Assembly: GCF_016648855.1 (NCBI RefSeq)
Contig: NZ_JACLQU010000004.1
Location: 62,001 to 126,000 of the forward strand
Direction: 5' to 3'
DNA: 64,000 nt
Source: Streptococcus parasanguinis
Lineage (GTDB): Bacteria; Bacillota; Bacilli; Lactobacillales; Streptococcaceae
Shown here: piece by piece, positions 19,214-26,947 of the stretch
Numbering within the stretch: position 1 is the stretch's first letter
Layout: each line of letters begins with the position of its first letter
Notes under the pieces: generated by a model
What the model was told of the DNA's origin: nothing
Databases searched by the model: none
The model's input: only the letters and a program-made list of their open reading frames with translations
Translations under genes and position numbers: made by a program

Positions 19214-19645
19214 TCACTCTTCATTTTTTAACAATACAGTTCCAATCAATACCAGCATTCCTACCACAAGCGGTGGTATATGATTAATCACCCAATCCGG
19301 ATCACCCGCAGCAATAAATGAAAAAACATAAATAGCTACTGCTATAAAAAGAGTTGCTTTATTGCCATTCACTATTCCATTCCAAAGCAGGATGGTTGCA
19401 ATCACAAAGCTAATCATATGGATACCCAAAAAGTACAAAAAGCCACCAGCCCACGCTCCCATTGAAAAGAGACCTAATAAAAGTAAAACTATATAAACAA
19501 TGGCCAAGAACAAAGCAATAGAAAGGATTACAGAATTTCCAATTCTCTTCTCTGGCTTCATTTCATTGTTCGGAAAAAGACTTTCATCTGAAGCATATGA
19601 CTCATTTTCTTTATCTACTTCAGGATTCTTTTGTTGATCTGTCAT
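19214..19645 (-). CDS. Small four-helix membrane protein, tandem trio member
   Basis: A 143-residue protein of unknown function. It has an acidic N-terminal tail (1-38, many E, D, N and S) and then four hydrophobic helices. It shares TILLWNGIVNGN, DPDWVINHIPPLVVGMLVLIGTVLLKNEE with the C-terminus of the 408-residue neighbour and with the next gene upstream. No signal peptide, no catalytic motif. The ribosome-binding site is weak (AGAAG). Duplication followed by divergence is the simplest origin; small immunity-like or stress proteins are possible but unsupported. Confidence 0.65.
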   Translation of the reverse strand: MTDQQKNPEVDKENESYASDESLFPNNEMKPEKRIGNSVILSIALFLAIVYIVLLLLGLFSMGAWAGGFLYFLGIHMISFVIATILLWNGIVNGNKATLFIAVAIYVFSFIAAGDPDWVINHIPPLVVGMLVLIGTVLLKNEE

Positions 19646-19779
19646 AACTTTCTTCTAACATTTTTTGTTATTCTTTCAAATAATAGCGCTTAAAAATAGA
19701 GCGGATGAACTGATTTAACTATCTCTTTGATCGACCCGAATACTTTTTATTGAGTAGAGTTGACTATACCCATTTTTAA

Positions 19780-20211
19780 TTAATAGCTTTTTTCTTCTTC
19801 AACTAAGAGTGTTCCAATCAAAACCAGAATACCTAGCAGTAACGGAGCGATTCGAAAAATTTCCCAATCTAGATCATAACCCAAGATGATAGACAGCAGA
19901 TAAAGTCCGAAACTCGCATAGAGAAGGCTTTTATTCCTCTTCTTCATCCCTAGTCTAAGTAAAATGGTCCCAATAGCAACACCTAAGAAGTTTGGTGTTA
20001 GAAAAATCAACAACACGAAAAATCCCAAAATATTAAAGGAAAAGGCAAACAATACAAGATAGATAATGGATAAGTAAAAGGTAACTGAAAGAAGAATAGA
20101 ATGTAAGCTATTTTCTTTTGGAGGATTCTGAACAAATATAGAATTGGGATGATCTTCACTGATCTTACGATGCTCTTTATTTTCCTCAAAATGTTTCTCT
20201 TGGTTTGTCAT
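19780..20211 (-). CDS. Small four-helix membrane protein, tandem trio member
   Basis: About 143 residues, unknown function, built like the next gene downstream: a charged N-terminal tail (1-38, HFEENKEHRKISEDH) then four helices ending DLDWEIFRIAPLLLGILVLIGTLLVEEEKS. The start is set at the ATG (20211) with GGAG six bases upstream rather than at the GTG one codon earlier. The alignable blocks TILLRLGMKKRNKSLLY and the D-x-D-W motif tie the three proteins together. Confidence 0.65.
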   Translation of the reverse strand: MTNQEKHFEENKEHRKISEDHPNSIFVQNPPKENSLHSILLSVTFYLSIIYLVLFAFSFNILGFFVLLIFLTPNFLGVAIGTILLRLGMKKRNKSLLYASFGLYLLSIILGYDLDWEIFRIAPLLLGILVLIGTLLVEEEKSY

Positions 20212-20382
20212 CACTTTCTCCTTCCTTTCTTATATTTTTATGTTTTTCCTTTAACACCATTATTCTTGATTCCATCATTCTTTTCATGATAGCCATCTAT
20301 TCAATGCTATCTCTTAAACATTAATTTGGACAGGTTTCCAATTAGATTGCTAACATATCATGAAATAGGCTGGAAATCTTCC

Positions 20383-20865
20383 CTAAATAAAATCAGCCTC
20401 AGCAATAGCTCTTTTCACTTCTTCAATTGGTAAATTGACCAGTTCTACTTCTTTTTCACGGTAAAGATACTCGGCATATTCATCGATGCGGTATTGATGG
20501 ATATAAACGACCCGCTTGCAACCAACTTGAAGCAACTGCTTGGTGCAATTGAGGCAAGGAAAATGCGTCACATAAGCTGTAAAGCCTTTTGGAATTCCAC
20601 GTTCAGCTCCTTGCAAAATAGCATTGACTTCCGCATGAATCGTCCGGACACAATGTCCCTCGACCATGAGGCAGCCATCCTCTAGACAATGATCTGTCCC
20701 AGAAACGGATCCATTATACCCTGTTGCAATGACCTTATTATCCTTAACCAGAACAGCGCCTACTTTCGCTCGATTACATGTCGCTCGATTCGAAATCAGT
20801 AAGGCCTGTGCTGCAAAATATTCGTCCCATGCTAGTCGATTGTGTATCACCTTTATATCCTCCAT
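20383..20865 (-). CDS. Deoxycytidylate deaminase family protein (ComEB-like)
   Basis: Zinc-dependent deaminase that converts dCMP to dUMP for dTTP synthesis. The 160 residues show the zinc site: His77 and the proton-shuttle Glu79 in HAEVN, and Cys104/Cys107 in PCLNC. A CNRAKVGAVLV strand and GYNGSVSGTDHC loop are typical of the dCMP/ComEB branch. The gene stands alone with an extended -10 (20895-20903) and ends near an AT-rich gap. Confidence 0.88.
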   Translation of the reverse strand: MEDIKVIHNRLAWDEYFAAQALLISNRATCNRAKVGAVLVKDNKVIATGYNGSVSGTDHCLEDGCLMVEGHCVRTIHAEVNAILQGAERGIPKGFTAYVTHFPCLNCTKQLLQVGCKRVVYIHQYRIDEYAEYLYREKEVELVNLPIEEVKRAIAEADFI

Positions 20866-20894
20866 CTCTCCTCATATCGGTTACGATTATTTTC

Positions 20895-20903
20895 ATTATA
20901 GCA
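20895..20903 (-). promoter_or_regulatory. Extended -10 promoter of the dCMP deaminase gene
   Basis: TGCTATAAT on the minus strand, about 30 bases before the ATG, followed by a GAGGAGAG ribosome-binding site. Confidence 0.6.
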
Positions 20904-20923
20904 TGAAATCAACAAGAAAAAAA

Positions 20924-21090
20924 GGGAGTGGGAAAGAACTCTGACTAGTAAAAAAGAGTTCGTTTTCCCACCCCCGCACAGTTGATTAGGTCATCTTTAG
21001 AGCTTAAAAAGCGAATAAAGATACCAATCAACCACTGCGTCATACAGTTATTTCTATCATACATCAAAGGCTGGACAACTTTTGCCCAGC
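20924..21090 (+). repeat. Three-hairpin intergenic repeat, copy 3 (diverged, inverted)
   Basis: Read on the plus strand, this has the same plan as copies 1 and 2. Hairpin A: GTGGGAAAGAACTC with GAGTTCGTTTTCCCAC. Hairpin B: CAGTTGATT with AATCAAC, nested ATCTTTA/TAAAGAT and GCTT/AAGC. Hairpin C: GGCTGGACAA with TTGCCCAGCC. Many stem bases differ from copies 1 and 2, yet the pairing is kept. Hairpin C sits 13 bases from the rplT stop and, read from the other strand, could also terminate rplT. Confidence 0.75.
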
Positions 21091-21102
21091 CTATTATAAA
21101 CA

Positions 21103-21462
21103 TTATTTACCAAGTTTTGCTTTAGCTGCATCTGCAAGAGCTGTGAAAGCTGCTGCATCGTTAACAGCTAAGTCAGCAAGCATTTTACGGTTCACTTCGA
21201 TCTCAGCCAATTTCAAACCATGCATCAATTGTGAGTATGAAAGTCCGTTCAAACGAGCTGCCGCATTGATACGTGTGATCCACAATTTACGGAAGTCACG
21301 TTTCTTTTGACGACGGTCACGGTATGCATAGTAGTAAGAGTTCATTACTTGTTCTTTTGCAGTACGGAACAAGATATGTTTAGCTCCATAGTAACCTTTA
21401 GCTAATTTAAGAATACGTTTACGACGTTTGCGTGATACAACGCCACCTTTAACACGTGCCAT
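21103..21462 (-). CDS. rplT: 50S ribosomal protein L20
   Basis: The 119-residue L20 is full length and highly basic, with the conserved [26 protein letters not shown] and the [22 protein letters not shown] segments. It binds 23S rRNA early in 50S assembly. In Firmicutes it also binds the leader of its own operon to shut it down. It is the last gene of infC-rpmI-rplT, 49 bases after rpmI. Confidence 0.98.
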
Positions 21463-21511
21463 TTATATTTCCTCCAATATTTCCTAGAATTCTTTACTTA
21501 CGAATACGCAA

Positions 21512-21712
21512 TTATTTCAAGCGAGTAAGCATTGCTTTGATACGTTTGAAATCTCCTGAATGCACCATAGATGCTTTACGAAGATGACGACGTTGTTTCT
21601 TAGTTTTTCCGTGGAAACGGTGAGAAGTGTAAGCACGGAAACGTTTAAGTCCACCAGAACCTGTACGTTTGAAACGTTTAGCTGATGCGCGGTGTGTTTT
21701 TTGTTTTGGCAT
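21512..21712 (-). CDS. rpmI: 50S ribosomal protein L35
   Basis: The 66-residue, very basic L35 with the usual [20 protein letters not shown] start and [17 protein letters not shown] end. A component of the large ribosomal subunit. It lies between infC (33 bases) and rplT in the standard operon order. Confidence 0.98.
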   Translation of the reverse strand: MPKQKTHRASAKRFKRTGSGGLKRFRAYTSHRFHGKTKKQRRHLRKASMVHSGDFKRIKAMLTRLK

Positions 21713-21745
21713 GATATTTTCTCCTTTTTTTAACTTTCTGACAGA

Positions 21746-22267
21746 TTATTTCTTGTCAGTTGCTGGCGCCAATTGCATGAACATTTGACGTCCATCCATC
21801 TTAGCACGTTGTTCGATGATCGCCACATCTTGTGTCGCTTCAGCGAAGTCGGCTAAAACTTTAGCACCAATCTCTTTGTGGGTAATCATACGACCCTTAA
21901 AGCGAATGGATACCTTCACTTTATTTCCTTTTTCAAGGAATTTGCGAGCATTGCGAAGTTTTGTATCGAAATCACCCTTGTCAATCACTGGGCTCAATCG
22001 AACTTCTTTCACGGTCACAACGCTTTGTTTTTTGCGTTGTTCTTTTTGCTTCTTCTGGTACTCAAATTTGAACTTACCGTAGTCCATAATTTTCGCAACA
22101 GGAGGTTTAGCTTGAGGTTGAATGAGAACCAAGTCAACATTAGCGTCGTCTGCAAGTGCTTGCGCTTCGCTAAGTGGTTTGATACCCAATTGCTCACCTT
22201 CAAGACCGATTAAGCGAACTTCACGTACACGAATTTCATCATTGATGAATAAGTCTTGCTTTGCTAT
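21746..22267 (-). CDS. infC: Translation initiation factor IF-3, probable ATA start
   Basis: IF-3 keeps ribosomal subunits apart and checks the start codon. Both domains are present: N-domain from [18 protein letters not shown] and C-domain from [20 protein letters not shown] place the start at the ATA at 22267, because AGAGGTG (22274-22280) lies six bases before it and the protein then begins like IF-3s of other Firmicutes. The open frame extends to a TTG at 22318, but that would run through the attenuator hairpin. The GTG at 22276 is itself part of the ribosome-binding site. Rare start codons are known in infC of E. coli and B. subtilis, where IF-3 represses itself. Confidence 0.88.
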   Translation of the reverse strand: MAKQDLFINDEIRVREVRLIGLEGEQLGIKPLSEAQALADDANVDLVLIQPQAKPPVAKIMDYGKFKFEYQKKQKEQRKKQSVVTVKEVRLSPVIDKGDFDTKLRNARKFLEKGNKVKVSIRFKGRMITHKEIGAKVLADFAEATQDVAIIEQRAKMDGRQMFMQLAPATDKK

Positions 22268-22423
22268 GGTTTTCACCTCTTTTTTATTATTCGAGAAAAA
22301 CAAAGAACGGACCTGCAATACAGGCCCGAACTACATGATGTATTTCATTACTGAAACTTGATCCGTAGGGGCCAGGCAACTTGCGTCACAAGGCGAGAAG
22401 TTCTCACTTCTGCTTTTCTCAAC
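22268..22423 (-). promoter_or_regulatory. infC-rpmI-rplT leader with attenuator hairpin
   Basis: A leader of about 155 bases between the promoter and infC. It contains AGAAGTGAGAACTTCTC, a self-pairing stem, then a terminator-like stem CGGGCCTG with CAGGTCCG (22308-22328) followed by TTCTTTGTTTTT. The G-U pairs fit only the minus-strand RNA. This is the layout of L20-type leaders in Firmicutes, in which L20 promotes termination. I could not trace the full L20 pseudoknot. Confidence 0.7.
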
Positions 22424-22429
22424 TTTTAT

Positions 22430-22458
22430 ATGATATCAAGTTTTTTATTCTTTGTCAA
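22430..22458 (-). promoter_or_regulatory. Promoter of the infC operon
   Basis: On the minus strand, consensus TTGACA (22453-22458), 17-base spacer, TATCAT (22430-22435). The -35 lies inside the last codons of cmk. The start site would be near 22423. Confidence 0.8.
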
Positions 22459-23125
22459 GAAGTTTTTTTGCTTTTTCTTCAATAAAGGCAACAACATCTG
22501 CAATTCCAACACCCGTTGTGTCAAAATGAATGGCATCAGCTGCAGGTTTCAAAGGAGAAACGGCACGGTGGCTGTCCTTATAGTCCCGCTCAGCGATCTC
22601 TTTTTTTAACAATTCAAGATCCGCTGTGATGCCCTTTTCAACATTTTCCTTGTAGCGACGTTCTGCCCGCTCCTCAACAGAAGCGACCAAAAAAATCTTC
22701 AGCTCTGCATGTGGTAAGACAACTGTCCCAATATCGCGTCCATCCATAACGATGCCCCCCTCTGCTGCAATTTCTTGCTGTAGAGAGACAAGTTTTTCAC
22801 GGACTGGCGCAAGCGCTGCAACCCATGAAACATTGTTGGTCACTTGGTTATCGCGAATTGGGTGGGTAATATCCACGTCTGCTACAAAGACAAGCTGCTC
22901 TCCTTCTTCTGAACGACCGAAACTAATTGGATACTGATCTAAAAGGGCTAAGAGGTCATCAACCTGTTCAGCTGTCAGATTATTTTGCAAAGCTAGATAA
23001 GTCGCCGCACGGTACATAGCTCCTGTGTCTAGATACGTATAGTCTAGATCCTTGGCAATGATCTTTGCAACCGTGGATTTTCCACTGGAAGCCGGTCCAT
23101 CAATGGCAATTTGAATTTGTTTCAT
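22445..23125 (-). CDS. cmk: Cytidylate kinase
   Basis: Phosphorylates CMP and dCMP with ATP. The 226 residues begin with the P-loop GPASSGKST (10-18) and contain [10 protein letters not shown], the [11 protein letters not shown] motif and the [14 protein letters not shown] segment that binds the cytidine. It starts 14 bases after the LysM gene, likely in one transcript. Its 3' end houses the -35 of the infC promoter. The genes on both sides match pneumococcal order. Confidence 0.96.
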   Translation of the reverse strand: MKQIQIAIDGPASSGKSTVAKIIAKDLDYTYLDTGAMYRAATYLALQNNLTAEQVDDLLALLDQYPISFGRSEEGEQLVFVADVDITHPIRDNQVTNNVSWVAALAPVREKLVSLQQEIAAEGGIVMDGRDIGTVVLPHAELKIFLVASVEERAERRYKENVEKGITADLELLKKEIAERDYKDSHRAVSPLKPAADAIHFDTTGVGIADVVAFIEEKAKKLLDKE

Positions 23126-23139
23126 GCTGTCCTCAACTC

Positions 23140-23595
23140 CTACTGAATCTTAACGACATCACCAGGATTGGCATACCAAGATCCTGTAGACATATGAGAA
23201 GGATTTAACTGTTCCAATTGAGCAATGGAAATACCAGCACGCGCAGCGATCGCTGCTTCCCCTTCACCTGCTTGAACAGTGATCGTGCCTTCTTCAGAGT
23301 TCTCATCTTTTGAACTATCGTCTTTAGCCGCTTGGTCAGTTTGTGCTGCAGGGGCTGATGATTTCTGTTCAACCTTAGTCTCTCCATTGTAGAAACCAGA
23401 CATTTGTTTTGATTTGTTGCTGCCACCTGTTGAAAGGAAAATCAACAAGCAGACCATCGCCACTACTACTACAAAGAAAATAATGGCTAAAATCGTCAAT
23501 AGACGATCTGCCTTGATTCCGTTTAACTTACTCGTTCTTTTCAATGTTTCTTCTCCATCATCGTAAATATCTTCTTCCCATGGTTCTTTTGCCAT
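23140..23595 (-). CDS. SAG1386/EF1546-like surface-associated LysM protein
   Basis: A 151-residue membrane-anchored protein: a charged cytoplasmic head ([14 protein letters not shown]), one membrane helix (about 33-57, [23 protein letters not shown]), a Ser/Ala/Gln/Asp-rich linker and a C-terminal LysM-like domain ([29 protein letters not shown], ending in GDVVKIQ) for peptidoglycan binding. The start at 23595 is set by CAAGGAGG just upstream; the longer frame from 23628 has no ribosome-binding site. It is divergent from ferredoxin and co-directional with cmk. Confidence 0.85.
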   Translation of the reverse strand: MAKEPWEEDIYDDGEETLKRTSKLNGIKADRLLTILAIIFFVVVVAMVCLLIFLSTGGSNKSKQMSGFYNGETKVEQKSSAPAAQTDQAAKDDSSKDENSEEGTITVQAGEGEAAIAARAGISIAQLEQLNPSHMSTGSWYANPGDVVKIQ

Positions 23596-23605
23596 GACTT
23601 CCTCC

Positions 23606-23634
23606 TTGTTTTTTCTCGTAAAAATCATTACAAT
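23606..23634 (+). promoter_or_regulatory. Ferredoxin promoter, predicts leaderless mRNA
   Basis: TTGTTT (23606-23611), 17 bases, TACAAT (23629-23634), then AGAAGT and the ATG at 23641. The start site would be the A of the ATG. The whole promoter fits in the 45 bases shared with the divergent LysM gene. Confidence 0.55.
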
Positions 23635-23640
23635 AGAAGT

Positions 23641-23841
23641 ATGAAAGTTACGTTAATTCCAGATCGTTGCATCGCTTGCGGTCTCTGTCAGACCTATTCT
23701 GAATTATTTGATTACCATGACAATGGCATCGTTAAATTTGCTGCTGAAGAGGACGACCTCCTTGAAAAGGAGGTTCCTGTCACAAACGATGTTCTCGAGG
23801 CTATTAAAGAATGCCCCACTCGTGCTCTCTTAAAAGATTAA
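23641..23841 (+). CDS. fer: Single-cluster [4Fe-4S] ferredoxin
   Basis: A 66-residue acidic electron carrier. Cys10, Cys13 and Cys16 (CIACGLC) and Cys58 (CPTRAL) are the four ligands of one iron-sulfur cluster, as in other small Firmicute ferredoxins. The redox partner is not encoded nearby. Only AGAAGT precedes the ATG, too close for a normal ribosome-binding site, and a -10 box ends six bases upstream. It is divergent from the LysM gene and convergent with the EbsA-like gene. Confidence 0.9.
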   Translation: MKVTLIPDRCIACGLCQTYSELFDYHDNGIVKFAAEEDDLLEKEVPVTNDVLEAIKECPTRALLKD

Positions 23842-23855
23842 GAGGGCTTTTTATT
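23827..23855 (+). terminator. Terminator of ferredoxin
   Basis: CTCTTAA (23827-23833) pairs with TTAAGAG (23838-23844), loop AAGA, then GGCTTTTTATTTG. The stem includes the TAA stop codon. Confidence 0.75.
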
Positions 23856-24327
23856 TGTTTGCATAATACATCTCGTAGTAATCCACATGAATGAAATTGT
23901 CCGTCAAGATTACTTCTCCCTTAAAATAAGGATTTAAGGCAAGCGCATTGATAAAGTATTTTTTCGGCCATTTACGCATACAGAATGTCCGACTGCGCGA
24001 ACCATCATTAAAAATGAGCTTGATCGATTTCTTATTTACTTCGACCTTTTCAATCGAGTCAATCTTCACCTTGATTGGAGTAAAAGGATTAGCTGTAATA
24101 ATCCGCAAGATCCCATCCTCATAGATCGTGAAATAACGATGGACCCCAATCGCGAGCAAGACCATAAATAAAAAGAACGAAAACAAAACTAGCGTTGGCA
24201 CACTAGAGCTCTCATACATCAAGGCCAGTCCTATAAAGACCGGAATCACTGCAATGGACCAATAAGTCACAAGAATAGATAAGTCCGGTTGCCAATGATA
24301 ATGGACCTTTCCAAATATCTTAATCAT
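23851..24327 (-). CDS. EbsA-like membrane protein
   Basis: A 158-residue protein with two adjacent membrane helices (about 18-37 and 43-65) and a C-terminal cytoplasmic-looking beta-rich domain resembling a PH-like fold (YFTIYEDGILRIITANPFTPIKVKIDSIEKVEV). It matches what I remember of the EbsA family, first named in Enterococcus next to aggregation-substance genes and also annotated as a pore-forming protein. The real function is unknown. GGGGGT precedes the ATG. Its promoter runs directly out of the terminator of the polysaccharide operon. Confidence 0.65.
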   Translation of the reverse strand: MIKIFGKVHYHWQPDLSILVTYWSIAVIPVFIGLALMYESSSVPTLVLFSFFLFMVLLAIGVHRYFTIYEDGILRIITANPFTPIKVKIDSIEKVEVNKKSIKLIFNDGSRSRTFCMRKWPKKYFINALALNPYFKGEVILTDNFIHVDYYEMYYANK

Positions 24328-24346
24328 GAGCGTACCCCCATCTAAT

Positions 24347-24355
24347 AGTTTAGCA
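24347..24355 (-). promoter_or_regulatory. Extended -10 promoter of the EbsA-like gene
   Basis: TGCTAAACT on the minus strand, 19 bases before the ATG. It begins right after the T-tract of the polysaccharide-operon terminator. Confidence 0.45.
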
Positions 24356-24363
24356 TAAAAAAC

Positions 24364-24420
24364 AAAAAAAAGGGAGCCAGACAGCCAAAATCACAAAGAT
24401 TTTTACCTGCTAGCGCTCCT
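24364..24420 (-). terminator. Terminator of the rgp operon
   Basis: Minus-strand RNA: GGAGC (24415-24419) pairs with GCTCC (24373-24377), and AAAATC with GATTTT further in, followed by T8. It closes the rgpA-to-gacH operon. Confidence 0.75.
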
Positions 24421-24421
24421 T

Positions 24422-26947
24422 TTAATTGGATTTATTAGTTGGAACTTTAAAGAAGTCTTTAGAAAGGTAACCTTTCCCACTAATCAAGTCGTATTCAACC
24501 ATTTTCAAATCCTCTGCAATTTCTTGCGCTTCTCCTTCTAGGGCCTTTTTATCGACACTTGCTTTTTTCAGCACTTCCGTCAACAAAGCATAGTAAGGCG
24601 AAACTTTTGAATTGGTCTGTTCAAAGACCATAGCAGAGAAATCACTTGAATTGACCAAAGGATAATTCAATTTCGGTGCATCAAAATTACTCCAAATGAA
24701 GTAGTCTGTCTGATACTGACTCTCCGGATTATTCTTAAAGGCGGACTCAGGATAAAGTCCTGGCAAATGATCCCCATAAAATACCACTGTAATCTTCTTA
24801 TCGATTTTAGAAAGACTTTCCAGGAAGGATTGGGTGGCGGTGTCAGTTTGTGAAAGTAAACGACTGTAGAAAGTCAGTTTTGAATTTTCTTCATCACTAA
24901 AACCTTTACCTTTGGCATCCAAGGTTTCTGGATTTGCTTCTAACCATGGAGTATGATTTTGCATGGTCATCACAGAAAAGAATTGTCCTGTTTTGTCGTT
25001 TAAATTATCCAAAACAATATTATAGGTGGATTCATCACTCGGACTAATTCCTTCATTTCTATATTTGATCCCTTTTGTATTGGTCGTAATAAAATCTTTG
25101 AAATCCAATCTCGAATACACAATATCCCGAGAATAATTTGATTTACCTGCCAAGTGAACAGCAATCTTATTCTGTTTTGAGTATGCATTACTGATAGACG
25201 GCACATCATGGATCTTAGGAAGAACTTCCGTATACAAGACAGATACAGTTTGTGATAAATTATAGAATGGTAAACCTGTCAGAGTCTGAAACTCCATATT
25301 TGCAGTTCCGCCACCATATCCATCCGATTGCATTTGCCCACTCGTGTGGGTCTTCATGATGTTCTCAATATTTGGAATCGGATTTTGCGTAAGCTCAACC
25401 CCCTCGACTTTTCTAGGATCGGAAAAACTCTCACTCAGAATATAAATGACCGTTTGATCGTTTAAGTAGTTACTTCTCTCCTCATTGATCTCATTCGACA
25501 AGTTGGTATATTTTTGAGCTATTTTCTCAAGACGTTCTTTGGAATAACCATCCGGTTTTGGAACAACCTCCGTCGTCAATTGATTCATCCAAACATAAGA
25601 CAATCCTTTATAACGAGCATTGGTCGTATTCCCTAGCCAATTAATATCCTGGTAATTGTTCAGGGTACTTATAATTGGTACATTAGCCTTGATCTTCCCG
25701 TTTTCTTTATCACTGAATATCCCATTGACACTCTTAAAACATAAGAGCATCACTGCAATAGCTCCGATTTGTATTTTCCATGAAGAAATAATTCTTCCTT
25801 TAAAGAGGTACTTTTTCCCGACAATCAGTAGACAAACCAGGAAAGCCATCAATAAAAATATGTAAAACATTTGCGCTTTGTCCACAAAGCTCAAAAGCGT
25901 CATTGGTTTGGTCAACCAAGTTAAATCACTTGGTAAAACCGGCTCATTCCTCATGCCAAACTTGATGGAATTTGCAACTACAAAAGCAATGGAAACAATG
26001 GAAATGAGACAGGTAGCAATCCAATATTGATTGATACAAATGTAAACAAAGATAAGGATCGCTGTCAGAATGAGAATTTGAAATAAGATGGCATCTGGAA
26101 TCGTGTAATGAACGCCTAAGAAGGGTTCTGTTCGACCTAAACTGAATTGGATAAAATAATTCAATACAATTGCAATAGTGGTACTAGAGAAGAACACTAA
26201 AGAGAAACTCGGTTTGTTCTTGACGAAATCTCGCTGCCCTTTTGTATACAAGAATCCAAGTAAGGAAATCAATGGAAAGAGAATGTATAAGAATTCATTT
26301 GTTAACCAAAATTGCTGAGCTGAGTATTTGCCAATTTCAAAGGCCTTATACAAAAAATTATCTGTCCTGTAAATCAGGGTCGAAAAATTTTTGTCTGTTA
26401 CGATAAAGGTGATCAAGAGTTGCGACAAGACCAGATACTGATAGTTCTCGCCAATCTCTTCTCCTCCTTTTTTCCGACTTGGTAGCTTATCATAATGCTG
26501 TCGCAATAGAACCAAACCACCTGTAGAAGCAAACAGAAGGAAAATGACAAGGAAGGAATCCGTTCTAAAGAATGGATTCTGATCAAAATTCCAAACCTTG
26601 TATTTTGGATTATTCAAATAAATCGTGATTTCTGTCAAATAAGAAAGGGTATTGTAGACCAAATAACTGACAATCAGCTTTAAAGGAAACCATTTTTTAA
26701 AGTTGAACTGGGATAATATTGGAATTAATAGCAAGAAACTAATTCCAAATAGAATTCCTAAAAAATTGACATATTGTAGGACAGTCCCCGTTGCTTTATT
26801 ATGTACTGCAAGATTATTCTGAGCTAGGTAAAAATTAAAAAAAGAAAATAGAACGAAAGTAACCCCATAATACCACTGAGTTCTTGAGACTTTCGATAAT
26901 GCTGAGAGGATAAATTCTTTAACATTAAACTCTTTTTTCCGTTTCAT
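24422..26947 (-). CDS. Glycerol-phosphate transferase of the rhamnan polysaccharide (GacH/SccH type)
   Basis: An LTA-synthase-like membrane enzyme of 841 residues. About 11-12 membrane helices fill the first 430 residues, far more than in LtaS. A long linker and a sulfatase-fold domain follow, with catalytic Thr548 in GGGTANMEFQ, the HLAGKSNYSRD segment and YGDHLPG. GacH of S. pyogenes and SccH of S. mutans add glycerol phosphate to side-chain sugars of the rhamnose polysaccharide; size, topology and position after rgpF match them. It overlaps rgpF by one base. The acceptor sugar here is unknown. Confidence 0.88.
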   Translation of the reverse strand: MKRKKEFNVKEFILSALSKVSRTQWYYGVTFVLFSFFNFYLAQNNLAVHNKATGTVLQYVNFLGILFGISFLLLIPILSQFNFKKWFPLKLIVSYLVYNTLSYLTEITIYLNNPKYKVWNFDQNPFFRTDSFLVIFLLFASTGGLVLLRQHYDKLPSRKKGGEEIGENYQYLVLSQLLITFIVTDKNFSTLIYRTDNFLYKAFEIGKYSAQQFWLTNEFLYILFPLISLLGFLYTKGQRDFVKNKPSFSLVFFSSTTIAIVLNYFIQFSLGRTEPFLGVHYTIPDAILFQILILTAILIFVYICINQYWIATCLISIVSIAFVVANSIKFGMRNEPVLPSDLTWLTKPMTLLSFVDKAQMFYIFLLMAFLVCLLIVGKKYLFKGRIISSWKIQIGAIAVMLLCFKSVNGIFSDKENGKIKANVPIISTLNNYQDINWLGNTTNARYKGLSYVWMNQLTTEVVPKPDGYSKERLEKIAQKYTNLSNEINEERSNYLNDQTVIYILSESFSDPRKVEGVELTQNPIPNIENIMKTHTSGQMQSDGYGGGTANMEFQTLTGLPFYNLSQTVSVLYTEVLPKIHDVPSISNAYSKQNKIAVHLAGKSNYSRDIVYSRLDFKDFITTNTKGIKYRNEGISPSDESTYNIVLDNLNDKTGQFFSVMTMQNHTPWLEANPETLDAKGKGFSDEENSKLTFYSRLLSQTDTATQSFLESLSKIDKKITVVFYGDHLPGLYPESAFKNNPESQYQTDYFIWSNFDAPKLNYPLVNSSDFSAMVFEQTNSKVSPYYALLTEVLKKASVDKKALEGEAQEIAEDLKMVEYDLISGKGYLSKDFFKVPTNKSN

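Noticed and set aside
22268..22318. N-terminal extension of IF-3 to the TTG at 22318
   Set aside because: It would be encoded by the attenuator T-tract and ribosome-binding site and has no counterpart in IF-3 proteins.
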